A DNA stretch of 64,000 bases from Scytonema millei VB511283 (GCF_000817735.3 NZ_JTJC03000002.1:814242-878241); one strand, 5' to 3'; positions 29,785 to 39,716 are shown, counted from the stretch's first letter. Notes: generated by a model not told the origin, from the letters alone. Made by a program: numbers and translations.

Positions 29785-30324
29785 ATGTTTCAAAAAATAT
29801 TAGTAGCGCTCGATACTTCTAGCCTCAATCGAAGCGTTTTTGAGGCAGCACTAGGCTTAGCAAAGCCACTTAATACCAACGTCATGCTATTACACGTACT
29901 TTCTGCTGAAGAAGAGGGTAGCCCAGATATTTATATGATGTCCCATGCAGACTACTATCAGGGATATGGGATGAGTAGCGAAATCATACAAATGGAGCGC
30001 CAGCGATGGGAAGAGTTTGCTAATAAAGGACTGGAGATGCTGCAAAGTCTTACAGATGAAGCAACTGCGGCGGGAGTGAAAACGGAGTTTAGTCAGATAG
30101 CTGGTAGTCCTAGCCGTACTGTTTGCGAGTTTGCGCGAAATTGGCAAGCTGACTTAATTATTATGGGTCGTCGGGGTCATTCTGGTTTGAGCGAATTGTT
30201 TATGGGTAGTGTCAGCAACTACGTCCTGCATCACGCTCCCTGCTCTGTGCTTACAGTACAACATCCAGGGGTGAATCGCGACACAGAAGCAGAACACGTT
30301 ACACCTGCCATGAGACATTGTTAA
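29785..30324 (+). CDS. Universal stress protein (UspA family)
   Basis: A 179-aa soluble protein. It starts ILVALDTSSLNRSVFEAAL, the Asp-containing strand of the Usp fold. It ends with an ATP-binding signature GRRGHSGLSELFMGSVSNYV, matching G-2x-G-9x-G-S. The insert with Tyr/Met after strand 2 (SHADYYQGYGM) is common in cyanobacterial members. ATP-binding Usp proteins respond to stress or carbon status. ATG 29785 has GGAG upstream. A 20-residue polar tail (EHVTPAMRHC end) follows the fold. Confidence 0.9.
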   Translation: MFQKILVALDTSSLNRSVFEAALGLAKPLNTNVMLLHVLSAEEEGSPDIYMMSHADYYQGYGMSSEIIQMERQRWEEFANKGLEMLQSLTDEATAAGVKTEFSQIAGSPSRTVCEFARNWQADLIIMGRRGHSGLSELFMGSVSNYVLHHAPCSVLTVQHPGVNRDTEAEHVTPAMRHC

Positions 30325-30527
30325 GTAAGTCAAAAGTTAGAAGTTAAAAGCTCTACCAGATAAGCAGAGTGGCGATCGCTTACAGTGGTATGTACTTTGT
30401 CTACTTTTTTGGCGAGTCATTTGGTGGAAAATGTAGATAGTACTGGGAGAAGCACTGTAGTTACCAGATGGATTGCGGATCGTAACGCGATCGCCATTAT
30501 CGAGACATGAATACGCGAAAAGTTCTA

Positions 30528-30689
30528 TCAATCAGCAGGCGCATCACCTGTTTTAGGAACTTCACCTGCTTCTGAAATAGGATCTTCTGGGTTTTCACTG
30601 TCCTCAGCCGCAGGAGATTTAACTTCTACTTCTGGTGACACTTTTTGTTGAACTTCAGAGGTAACTTTTTCTTGTTTTCGATCTGTCAT
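30528..30689 (-). CDS. Small acidic disordered protein, 53 aa
   Basis: A short frame on the reverse strand begins ATG at 30689 with a strong GGAGAGGAG ribosome-binding site just upstream. It encodes a 53-residue protein starting MTDRKQEKVTSEVQQKV. It is rich in Glu, Pro, Asp and Ser, with no Cys, Trp or Tyr and no hydrophobic core, so it is probably intrinsically disordered. The strong RBS and regular codons support a real gene. The function is unknown. Confidence 0.6.
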   Translation of the reverse strand: MTDRKQEKVTSEVQQKVSPEVEVKSPAAEDSENPEDPISEAGEVPKTGDAPAD

Positions 30690-30779
30690 AACTCCTCTCC
30701 TCTTTAATTAGAACTGGAGTCCATTCTAAGAAGATTCTCAATATTCATTCCTCTTCCTAAAAGATTGTTTGTGGCTGCG

Positions 30780-31285
30780 TCATGAAAAATTCAAGCAGTG
30801 AATTGGTGGCAGATCTGAGGCGAACTGTTTCCATGTCAAGCCAGCATCCTCTGATAGGAAGATCTGACCGTTACTCGTACCAAAAACAGTTCTATCCTTT
30901 AACGCCACAAGGCTTCCCGTATCAATGTTGTGCGAAAACCACTGCGGCAAACCTCGATCGCACTTCTCGAAAGTCCCCGCTCGGTCGAGCGATCGCCGAT
31001 AAATTGCTGCCTTAGCACCAGATGGACCGCTAGAGGTACTTATCAAGACTGTCTCCCCACAAACAGCAACAGCGCGGGAGTATGTGGAGTGTAGGTTAGC
31101 TCGCTCCAAGCCTGAACGGACTCTGGCTTGGAGCGATCGCAGTAACACCGTGACCCTCCAGTTCAATCCACTGCTGGGATGCTGTAAACCATACCAAACC
31201 CGCAGATGTTCCTAACTGTTAATGGATGCTCCTGGCTTACACCAGTTTCTTTTGACGCTATTTTTTGTTGCACAAATTCAGTCAT
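30780..31285 (-). pseudogene. Decayed BNR/sialidase-like propeller protein
   Basis: The downstream frame (from about 31100 to 30780) encodes a blade-like end, AVAVCGETVLISTSSGPSGA ... GTSNGQIFLSEDAGLTWKQF, typical of BNR/YCF48-like propellers. Upstream a different frame reads WFTASQQWIELEGHGVTAIA, also BNR-like. A third frame has ATG 31285 with an AAAGGGAG site, giving MTEFVQQKIASKETG before a stop. The gene is therefore broken by at least one frameshift and an internal deletion. A GCTCCAAGCC/GGCTTGGAGC inverted repeat lies at the deletion point (about 31100-31137). Confidence 0.5.
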
Positions 31286-31379
31286 ATCTAAACTCCCTTT
31301 CCCGATCTCTCCGGTTGGCTCAGACAAAAGAGAATTGCGGAATTAACTTTCTAAACATATTTCTTTAGTTTCACTCTAG

Positions 31380-31910
31380 CACCTTCAGTAGTCCTACACA
31401 AGTAAGGATGTAAGGCGATTCATAGCAATTCTCGATTGCGTGCATGACATCTGTAGGGGCGCACAGTCGTGCGCCCCTACGGTCGTGTGTTTTATCCAAT
31501 TGAAAACCGCGATTCATATGCCTGCTCACACCTTGCCCATTACCTTGCGCCAGTGCGATCGTCTCTCTCACGTTGGTTGGGTTGAGTCGGCAAAACCCAA
31601 CATCCACCTGCATCCCCTGAAGGGGATGCTCATACCATTTTACTAAAACTATGCTGCAGAAGATCTGAACTAGCCCCCCTTGATAAGGGGGGTTGGGGGG
31701 ATCTCTTTTGTCGTAGTCAAAGAGTAAATTGGTATCAGATGCAATGTGAATGATTGGGAAGGACAACGATCGCATCCAGTTGACTGTAACCGATGGGGTT
31801 GAATCGGCTACAGGGGATTGAATGTAACAGGAGAGCGTATTGGGTTTACTCTGTCGTTAAGCCAACCTACGCCGCGGGCGATCGCACTACGGGAGATTGG
31901 AGATCGCACT
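31380..31910. repeat. Mosaic of interspersed palindromic repeats, no gene
   Basis: At least three repeat families lie within 530 bp: the perfect GTAGGGGCGCAC palindrome at 31453-31480; a GTTGGGTT/AACCCAAC pair at 31576-31601; and TAGCCCCCCTTGATAAGGGGGG followed by TTGGGGGGATC at 31671-31703. No protein-coding frame here has a recognisable family. Confidence 0.75.
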
Positions 31911-32026
31911 TGTTACAATAGCTTAAGTGTGCCGCTAAAACGGACTCATATCGATTATGATTAAATCCGTGACTATTTCATGATAATTTAAATCGCTTTC
32001 TCGGTAGCTCTAATTTGCAACCGTAG

Positions 32027-34285
<2,259 letters not shown>

Positions 34286-34378
34286 GCGTAACTTCAACCG
34301 ATCGTCGGGCGATCGCACTTTGAGGCTACGTAAACCTGCAGAAATGCTGAGCGCAGGTGGAAACCAGAGACAATAATG

Positions 34379-34414
34379 AGGGCGGCGTTTCAAGACAAGT
34401 TGAAACGCCGCCCT
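34379..34414 (+). terminator. Perfect 15-bp stem hairpin after katG
   Basis: AGGGCGGCGTTTCAA and TTGAAACGCCGCCCT pair perfectly around a 6-base loop about 95 bp after the katG stop. There is no T-tract. It could be a terminator for katG or an element end near the ISKra4 remnant. Confidence 0.5.
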
Positions 34415-34455
34415 AGCTTCAGCCCCTTACGTCAAAGCTGCGGGTATGTCTTTCT

Positions 34456-35167
34456 CTAGTTCGGGACTTTTTTGCTAAGTCCTTTTGCCATTTGATTCAT
34501 CACTGTCAGCCGCATGGTGATGTGAAACCAATCCAGTAAATATCTGCGTTTGGTTGAGAGCGAACTGTAGTTCGCGGCTCTTCTCATCACCGCCTGATAG
34601 GAAAGTTACTTGTTGATTCATCTGCATTCCTGGAGATTTTCAGACCTCAAAGAGCCGACGCTGGGGTTTAGTATCGTAACAATAAACTCCCCCAAATTGC
34701 TTGGATGTACCGTCTGCTTTTCTACTCTTACCAACGAGAGCTTCAAAATTCCCTTTGGAAAGCAATGTTTTGTCGTAGGAACGAACATATCCGCCATCCA
34801 TTCCCAGTACCAAAGGTAAATCAGGTCGGGGCAATTCCTGCCAATCTCTTGGACAACCTTCGATGTCTCCTCCTTTTTCTTCACTCAATTCGTCCTCTAA
34901 ACGTTGACCAATTGAGTGTAAGTTATTCCGTACCGATGTAGTGTTGATTTCTTCTTCTGTTGCTAGTACTTCCTGCAATAGTTTCACACAGAGTCCGTAA
35001 GACATCAAAGAGCCAAACTTGGACTCTAGGTACAATAGTTCTGTTGAAGTGCGTTCTGGTAGTAAGTCGGCTAATGGGTTAAAGCTACGAGTTGGCTGTT
35101 CTTGGCACGGGCAGTGAAATAGTCGATGGCATTTAAGATGTAACTTACCAAATAACGTGCGGTATAC
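34456..35167 (-). pseudogene. ISKra4-family transposase remnant
   Basis: The reverse strand encodes a zinc-finger-like LFHCPCQEQPTRSFNPLADL, then ERTSTELLYLESKFGSLMSY and LPLVLGMDGGYVRSYD, all resembling ISKra4 transposases. The frame is interrupted by TGA at 34640 (FEV-stop-KSPGMQMNQQVTFLS). A frameshift follows near 34550, before LLDWFHITMRLTVMNQMAKG. The N-terminal region and most of the catalytic C-terminal half are missing. It is a dead remnant joined at its 5' end to a fragment of another gene. Confidence 0.7.
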
Positions 35168-35169
35168 AA

Positions 35170-35310
35170 TCCCATTGCTATCTGGATAATGTAACGCAAA
35201 TCGGCGATTGTGCTGTCACTGCGGATCTTTACCCTACGCCAAATCATGGGACTGATGCCCAGGATAACAATCTGAAGTTGGTAGATGGCAAGTTGCTCAG
35301 AATCTGACAT
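35170..35310 (-). pseudogene. pRiA4b ORF-3-like protein, N-terminal fragment
   Basis: About 47 residues from ATG 35310, IYQLQIVILGISPMIWRRV then STIADLRYIIQIAMG, are the usual start of plasmid pRiA4b ORF-3-like proteins. Homology stops abruptly at about 35168, where the ISKra4 sequence begins in another frame. The rest of the gene is absent. Confidence 0.6.
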
Positions 35311-35533
35311 TGGGTCATCTTACCGCATTGCCAGTCCATCTCCCCCAAAAAAAATCGCTCTCCTATGAGCTACCTCAAAGACAACACCATACATTCCTGG
35401 CAAATTGGTAGCAGGATGAGTTGAAAGGAATACAAAACACATAGCTATTTGCAGATTTCGCTACTATTCAGGCGATCGCACAATAGAAACTCTACTCAAT
35501 CCCAAAAAGTTTCAGTTGTCTTTTGGATTTGAA

Positions 35534-36025
35534 ATGATGCAGCCTACTTTAGACACTTTTGTCCAACACTTAGATTTGTCGCGCGATCGTTTAGAAGCCT
35601 TACTCTCCCAACCTCTTACTGAATGTCTAAATTCTCCCGAAATACAACAACAGTTAAGTAGCTTAGATGTTTCGTTACTAAAGCAAACTTTACCGATCGC
35701 TGGTAGCGTTTTAGCTGAGCGATTACCTCCTTTTTATCACTGGCTACAAACAGAGTTGGGTGTGAAGCGCGTTCCCGATAGTCCAGAGCATACAACAAAA
35801 TGGGTCATTGGTTTTGTCAATAATCAAGAAAGTCTATCGCGCTTAGTAGATCTCCATCGTCCAGTTCCGCGTTTGGCGATGGAACGATCCGTTCCTTCTC
35901 TGGTACGAGTGTTTGAAGGTGTGGAAGATGTGCAAGTTAGGCAAGAGTGGCAAAAAGCTATAGCGGCTCTTTGTTTGGTGCTGGTTGTTGCAGCGCGTGA
36001 AGCTGAACGATGTGTGAGTGTGTAG
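35534..36025 (+). CDS. Conserved hypothetical protein
   Basis: A protein of about 163 aa, mostly helical, opening MMQPTLDTFVQHLDLSRDRL. The central region LPPFYHWLQTELGVKRVPDS is followed by LDRP-like basic and acidic segments. A hydrophobic helix near the C-terminus (AIAALCLVLVVAAREAERC) may be a membrane-associated or buried helix. No family was recognised. The frame is open from a TTG at 35516, but the paired ATGs at 35534/35537 are more likely. The surroundings are repeats and decayed genes, so its function cannot be inferred from context. Confidence 0.6.
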   Translation: MMQPTLDTFVQHLDLSRDRLEALLSQPLTECLNSPEIQQQLSSLDVSLLKQTLPIAGSVLAERLPPFYHWLQTELGVKRVPDSPEHTTKWVIGFVNNQESLSRLVDLHRPVPRLAMERSVPSLVRVFEGVEDVQVRQEWQKAIAALCLVLVVAAREAERCVSV

Positions 36026-36057
36026 CCTCACCAACTAATACTACTACGCCATAGAAG

Positions 36058-36135
36058 ATCCCCCCAACCCACGCCACTTTGCGGTAGCGGGGACACCTCC
36101 GCACGCAAGTGGCTCCCCTTAAAAAGGGAGGCTAA
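36058..36135. repeat. GATCCCCCCAACCC interspersed palindrome
   Basis: GATCCCCCCAACCC opens the element and CCCCTTAAAAAGGGAGGCTA closes it, with an internal CCACTT...AAGTGG arm pair. It is related to the elements at 31671 and 46838. Confidence 0.7.
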
Positions 36136-36158
36136 GAATCTTATTATGCACAGCTCCA

Positions 36159-36178
36159 AAACCCGCGCAGGCGGGTTT
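36159..36178. terminator. Bidirectional hairpin between convergent genes
   Basis: AAACCCGC and GCGGGTTT form a perfect 8-bp stem with a GCAG loop. It lies between the forward gene ending at 36025 and the reverse gene ending at 36199. The terminal A/T runs give it intrinsic-terminator character on both strands. Confidence 0.65.
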
Positions 36179-36198
36179 CGTCTGTGTAATCGCGAATT

Positions 36199-38610
36199 CT
36201 ATTCGCCGATTTTCGCTTGCAAAACTTTTTCTACTTGTCTTGGTACATTCATCCGCGTAAATAACTGAAGCGATCGCTCTAAATTTCGCTGCCCATTTTC
36301 CAACTCTTTCATACTTGTATAAGTCAATCCTAACTGAAAATAAGCTTCAGCTAAATCGCATTTTGCACCAATTTGCTCCAAAATTTCTATTGCTTCTGCA
36401 TGTTCACCCAAAGCTCGTTCAAATAAATACTGTTGGCGATCGCTTTCTGCTAATCCAGTCAGCGTTTTAGCTTTAATTTGTAAATAATGGCTTTTTTCTG
36501 CATCAGATAGGGAACGAGAAAACATCTCCTGCGCTTTATGTCTATTACCTAAATTGACATAAGTTTGACCTAGAATTTGAACAAAATAAGCAAAACTTCC
36601 ACTTTGTTTATTGAACTCAGTTATGATTGAGCTATAAATCGGTTCTGCTAGATTATACGCTGTTTGATATGAACCTAAATAAGAATTTACTAAAGCTAAA
36701 CATACGCTAGCTTTTTCTGCCCAGCGATGATGAGTTGTATTTTGAGCTAAATCGATAACTTGCTGAAATAATTTTGCGGCTGTCTCCAATTCCCATAAAT
36801 CTATATTGTAGAGTCCCATACTGAGTAGAGAATCTATTTCTAGCATTTTTAAGTAATATAATTTGTAGCGATCGTCCTGACCAAACTCTAAAGATTGTAA
36901 TAATTGAGTCGCTAGATTGATGGTTTTCTCTTGACATTCTATCGCTGCGTAAATTTTACCAGCAGTCCAATATAAATCTCCTAGTATATTGTATAATTCT
37001 CCCAAACAAGGATGGGATGGCAAATTTTGGACAACTTGAGTTATTGCCCCCAAAACAGGTTGAATTAAACCCATACGGTACAACGTTCCACCCAGAGGTA
37101 AAAACTGTCCCCATTGATTATTTCTACTTTTAAGAATAACTCTAGCCGCTAATTCAAAATCGTTAATTTCAATATAGTGATAGTATGCCTCAAGAGCTTG
37201 TAAAGCATCTTGTATGGTGTCGATTGTTGCTACGCTATCTGTCCAAAATTCTGCGACTTTACAATTCACAAGTATCCATTCATCGCTAGCACGCAACCTC
37301 GCGATTGCCTCAGCACGAATTGCTGGATGCAGCCAGTATTCCCCCTGTTGAAATTCAAGTAAACAGCGATCGCGTAAAGCTGTCATAATTTGTCGTTGCT
37401 GTTGGGGTGGTACATCCCACAATAAATTTAAAACCCCTTGAGTAGGGATTTTGGGTACATCTTGGTAGCGATAGCATCCTAAGCGACACAATAAGCGGTA
37501 GGCTAGCAGATCCAGTGTTTGCAAGCGGTGAAATTGACTGTCAATTAAATTTTTCAAATCGGTGACAGCCAAGGGATCGGTATGATTTTCTTGCCAATAG
37601 GCGATCGCATCACCTGCAAAATCTGCTTGAATTGTACCGCAAAGAATTCCCATGACTTTAGCATTACCACCATAGGCTTGATGTATCTGTTGGATTGTTG
37701 GTAAGTCAATTGCAATTTGACGGTAACTAAAATATTGCTGCCATGCTGGAAGATCTAAACCAGGTAAACGGTAGTGTTCTATATTTAAACTCGGTTCGCA
37801 CAGGCGATCGCGACTTGTGATTAAAGTCACGGATTGTACTTTCGGATCGGTTAAAATCCGAAACAACTCTACATAGCTACGATGGGAATCGATCAAACGT
37901 CCTTGGCGATCTAATGCAGGTTCTAAGTTATCGATTAACACCCCTATCCGTCGCGTTTGCAACTGGCGTTTGAGTCTATCTAAAGTCACACCAAATTCTA
38001 AACCTGGTTCCTCTTGTAAGTCTTGTTTCAGCCACTCTTCTACAACTCGTTCAGCAGAAGTTAAATGCTGTGTTTCCTTTGCTACTAGTAGTTCTAGCAC
38101 CACTTCAAAATTTTGAGTTTGCAAGTATTGCTGTGCTAAGGTGGTTTTTCCCAATCCGCCTTCACCCTGAATGACAATCGCCTTACTATCCAAACTTACC
38201 AGGCGATCGAGGTGCGCGATCGCTTCGGTTCTGCCGACGAAATTTGTCTTTTCAGTAGAGACGCACAGCTGTGCGCCCCTACAATCATTTTGTACGCGAT
38301 CGCAAATTACTGTAGAATCTCTGGCGTGCAGATTTCCCTTATCTTTCGATGTATGCAGACATCGTTCTAAAACCGCACGACAGTTAATCTTATTAATCTT
38401 CTCTCCTAAAGTTTGAGACAGTACGCGCCACAGATGGGAACCAACATCTTTAACGTGTCCTTCTGTATAACCGCAGTACGCTGCAATTTCAGGGTATTTG
38501 CGTCCTTGCCAAACCTGCTGAAGAATGTGTTTTTGTAGAGAATTTAACCCTTCGCCAGTTTTGGTCAATATGAGATTATCCACCCATGCCAAAGCTGTTT
38601 CAGCGTCCAT
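36199..38610 (-). CDS. STAND protein: vMAP-type HTH, NB-ARC, TPR
   Basis: An 803-aa protein. The N-terminal about 85 residues are a helix-turn-helix-like domain (PEIAAYCGYTEGHVKDVGSH) shared with the gene at 42177. A linker contains a palindromic repeat (38255-38282) encoding DCRGAQLCV. The NB-ARC ATPase (about 120-400) has Walker A IQGEGGLGKTTLA, Walker B RIGVLIDNLEPAL and a TLITSRDRL sensor segment. The C-terminal half has TPR-like helices (AEAYFQLGLTYTSMKELENG). STAND ATPases work as ligand-triggered signalling or defence switches. No effector domain is obvious, apart from the HTH. The frame extends to 38688, but ATG 38610 (MDAETALAWVD) aligns with the paralogue. Confidence 0.85.
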   Translation of the reverse strand: MDAETALAWVDNLILTKTGEGLNSLQKHILQQVWQGRKYPEIAAYCGYTEGHVKDVGSHLWRVLSQTLGEKINKINCRAVLERCLHTSKDKGNLHARDSTVICDRVQNDCRGAQLCVSTEKTNFVGRTEAIAHLDRLVSLDSKAIVIQGEGGLGKTTLAQQYLQTQNFEVVLELLVAKETQHLTSAERVVEEWLKQDLQEEPGLEFGVTLDRLKRQLQTRRIGVLIDNLEPALDRQGRLIDSHRSYVELFRILTDPKVQSVTLITSRDRLCEPSLNIEHYRLPGLDLPAWQQYFSYRQIAIDLPTIQQIHQAYGGNAKVMGILCGTIQADFAGDAIAYWQENHTDPLAVTDLKNLIDSQFHRLQTLDLLAYRLLCRLGCYRYQDVPKIPTQGVLNLLWDVPPQQQRQIMTALRDRCLLEFQQGEYWLHPAIRAEAIARLRASDEWILVNCKVAEFWTDSVATIDTIQDALQALEAYYHYIEINDFELAARVILKSRNNQWGQFLPLGGTLYRMGLIQPVLGAITQVVQNLPSHPCLGELYNILGDLYWTAGKIYAAIECQEKTINLATQLLQSLEFGQDDRYKLYYLKMLEIDSLLSMGLYNIDLWELETAAKLFQQVIDLAQNTTHHRWAEKASVCLALVNSYLGSYQTAYNLAEPIYSSIITEFNKQSGSFAYFVQILGQTYVNLGNRHKAQEMFSRSLSDAEKSHYLQIKAKTLTGLAESDRQQYLFERALGEHAEAIEILEQIGAKCDLAEAYFQLGLTYTSMKELENGQRNLERSLQLFTRMNVPRQVEKVLQAKIGE
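38255..38282. repeat. GTAGGGGCGCAC palindromic repeat, copy in STAND gene
   Basis: Left arm GTAGAGACGCAC (two differences), loop AGCT, right arm GTGCGCCCCTAC. It lies within the reading frame of the gene above, in the linker between the HTH-like domain and the NB-ARC domain. Confidence 0.9.
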
Positions 38611-38720
38611 AGGTTGCTGAGGATGAAAGCCATACTTAGTATAACTTGTCACAGTAAAAGGAGACAGGAAACAGAAAATAGGAGACACGAAACAGAATTT
38701 AAAAATTCAAATATCCCTTG

Positions 38721-38822
38721 TAGGGGCAGGTTTACCGCGTCATTCCCGCCAGAATCGCAGAAATTGCGGGAAAACCTGCCCTGACAAGTTTCATCATAGG
38801 GGCAGGTTTACCGCGTCATTCC
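38721..38822. repeat. Duplicated GGGGCAGGTTTACC repeat
   Basis: TAGGGGCAGGTTTACCGCGT plus CATTCC occurs at 38721-38746 and again at 38797-38822. Between them an inverted partial copy (GGGAAAACCTGCCC) lets the first unit fold. Related arms (GGGCAGGTTTA) occur at 55262. Confidence 0.85.
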
Positions 38823-38995
38823 AGTCAGTACAAAGGTTTATCATCAAATTACCCTGACAAATTTTATAACAAAGCGCGAGCAAGTTAAGACATCAAAGTA
38901 AACTCTCACCTTTAAAATACAAGGGTTTTCCTTCTGCCTTCTGCCTTCCGCCTTCCGCTCCTGCTATATAATTAATTAGCCAAATTAAAAAGTTT

Positions 38996-39009
38996 GTAGT
39001 TTAAGTTAC
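38996..39009 (+). promoter_or_regulatory. NtcA-type binding site (GTA-N8-TAC)
   Basis: GTAGTTTAAGTTAC is a perfect GTAN8TAC match upstream of the glutamine riboswitch. A TAN3T hexamer (TAGATT, 39021-39026) lies 11 bp after it, which would put the site over the -35 region. That is the arrangement by which NtcA represses gif genes. A second -10 candidate (TATTGT, 39075-39080) would give a much shorter leader, so the promoter assignment is tentative. Confidence 0.5.
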
Positions 39010-39094
39010 ATTAACTTATTTAGATTTATGCATCATTCCGTCCTCAGATAGACCCAAATGAGAAAAATGACTGATATTGTAATGAATGTAAAGG

Positions 39095-39160
39095 ATAAAT
39101 CGTTCATCTCTCCAGTGGAGGGACGGAAGTAGAGAAAAACTCTCGAAGGAACGCGCCTCA
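39095..39160 (+). promoter_or_regulatory. Glutamine riboswitch (glnA RNA motif)
   Basis: The segment contains the signature parts of the cyanobacterial glnA RNA: CGTTCATC (39101-39108), GGACGGAAGTAGA (39121-39133) and CGAAGGAACGCGCC (39144-39157). Three stems can be drawn: P1 from CGTTC (39101-39105) with GAACG (39149-39153), P2 from CTCC/GGAG around 39110-39120, and P3 from AGAG (39131-39134) with CTCT (39140-39143). The family binds L-glutamine and turns on gifB-type genes. Here the next gene, 32 bp on, is a glutamine synthetase inactivating factor, which confirms the assignment by context. Confidence 0.9.
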
Positions 39161-39191
39161 TTCGTAACACAACAACAAGAAAGAGGCGAAT

Positions 39192-39347
39192 ATGAAATCT
39201 AACAATATTGGTATTCAATCTAAATCCGATCGCGTGTCTGTTTCTGCCCAAGCAAGATTGTTAATGAGCTTGAATCGTCAGAAGCAACACAACCGCCAGC
39301 AGTCCATGCTACAACGCACAGCATCAGAAGTAGGTACTGAAGGCTAG
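39192..39347 (+). CDS. gif: Glutamine synthetase inactivating factor (IF7/IF17 family), 51 aa
   Basis: A 51-residue basic protein. Its second half, NRQQSMLQRTASEVGTE, matches the conserved core of cyanobacterial GS inactivating factors. Three arginines (22, 35, 42) keep the exact 13- and 7-residue spacing of the three arginines known to be essential for IF7 binding to glutamine synthetase (IF7 Arg8, Arg21, Arg28). It ends soon after the core and lacks the FW-containing tail of IF7, so it is a short version. AAGAGG lies just before ATG 39192. A glutamine riboswitch precedes it, so high glutamine should raise its level and shut down GS. A PirA-like gene follows after 29 bp. Confidence 0.88.
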   Translation: MKSNNIGIQSKSDRVSVSAQARLLMSLNRQKQHNRQQSMLQRTASEVGTEG

Positions 39348-39376
39348 AAAAAGATCGAAGCAAGGAGTAAATAATC

Positions 39377-39532
39377 ATGAATGCAAGTAGAAAGCCAAGC
39401 TACAAAGAGGTAGCAAGCGTTCATCGCTCGAATATTTTGGAAAGCTTAGAACGGCGCTTACAAGCTGCCAAAGCCAAGGGAGACAATCGCTTGACCTCTC
39501 AATTGGAAGCAGAGCTGAAGTACTATCAATAA
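39377..39532 (+). CDS. PirA-like small PII-interacting protein, 51 aa
   Basis: A 51-aa helical protein, MNASRKPSYKEVASVHRSNI then LESLERRLQAAKAKGD and SQLEAELKYYQ. The pattern HR-N-L-SLE-RL--A---GD--L---LEAE--YY resembles the small cyanobacterial family named PirA, which in Synechocystis binds PII and relieves NAGK activation to limit arginine synthesis. The resemblance is from memory of the family pattern, so the name is tentative. AAGGAG lies 11 bp before ATG 39377. It shares the glutamine-riboswitch transcript with the GS inactivating factor, which supports a nitrogen-control role. Confidence 0.6.
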   Translation: MNASRKPSYKEVASVHRSNILESLERRLQAAKAKGDNRLTSQLEAELKYYQ

Positions 39533-39563
39533 GTGCTAGCTAATATTAAGTTTGGCTAAAGTG

Positions 39564-39586
39564 GGGGATGCGATCGATGCATCCCC
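39564..39586 (+). terminator. Intrinsic terminator of the gif operon
   Basis: GGGGATGC and GCATCCCC form an 8-bp GC-rich stem around GATCGAT. TATTTG follows, 32 bp after the second small gene. It closes the two-gene transcript. Confidence 0.7.
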
Positions 39587-39597
39587 TATTTGCTCTC

Positions 39598-39716
39598 AGT
39601 GGTGAGTAGTGACTAGTGGCTGGTGACTAGTGGCTGGTGACTAGATTCTTCCAGCCAAAGCGCCACGCTGCCGCTTACCACTAATAACTGATAACTGATA
39701 ACTGACAACTGATAAT
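39598..39716. repeat. STRR: GTGGCTG/GTGACTA and TGATAAC heptamers
   Basis: Alternating GTGACTA/GTGGCTG units, then about five TGATAAC/TGACAAC units, between the gif operon terminator and the next gene. Confidence 0.9.

Noticed and set aside
31371-31775. 134-aa reverse frame in the repeat mosaic
   Set aside because: It is composed of translated palindromic repeats (RGARLCAPT) without a family.
34379-34414. Hairpin as a complete IS terminal inverted repeat pair
   Set aside because: The arms are only six bases apart, so it is a hairpin and not two ends of an element.
39033-39251. 72-aa reverse frame across the glutamine riboswitch
   Set aside because: It is antisense to the riboswitch and the GIF gene, both of which have strong independent support.
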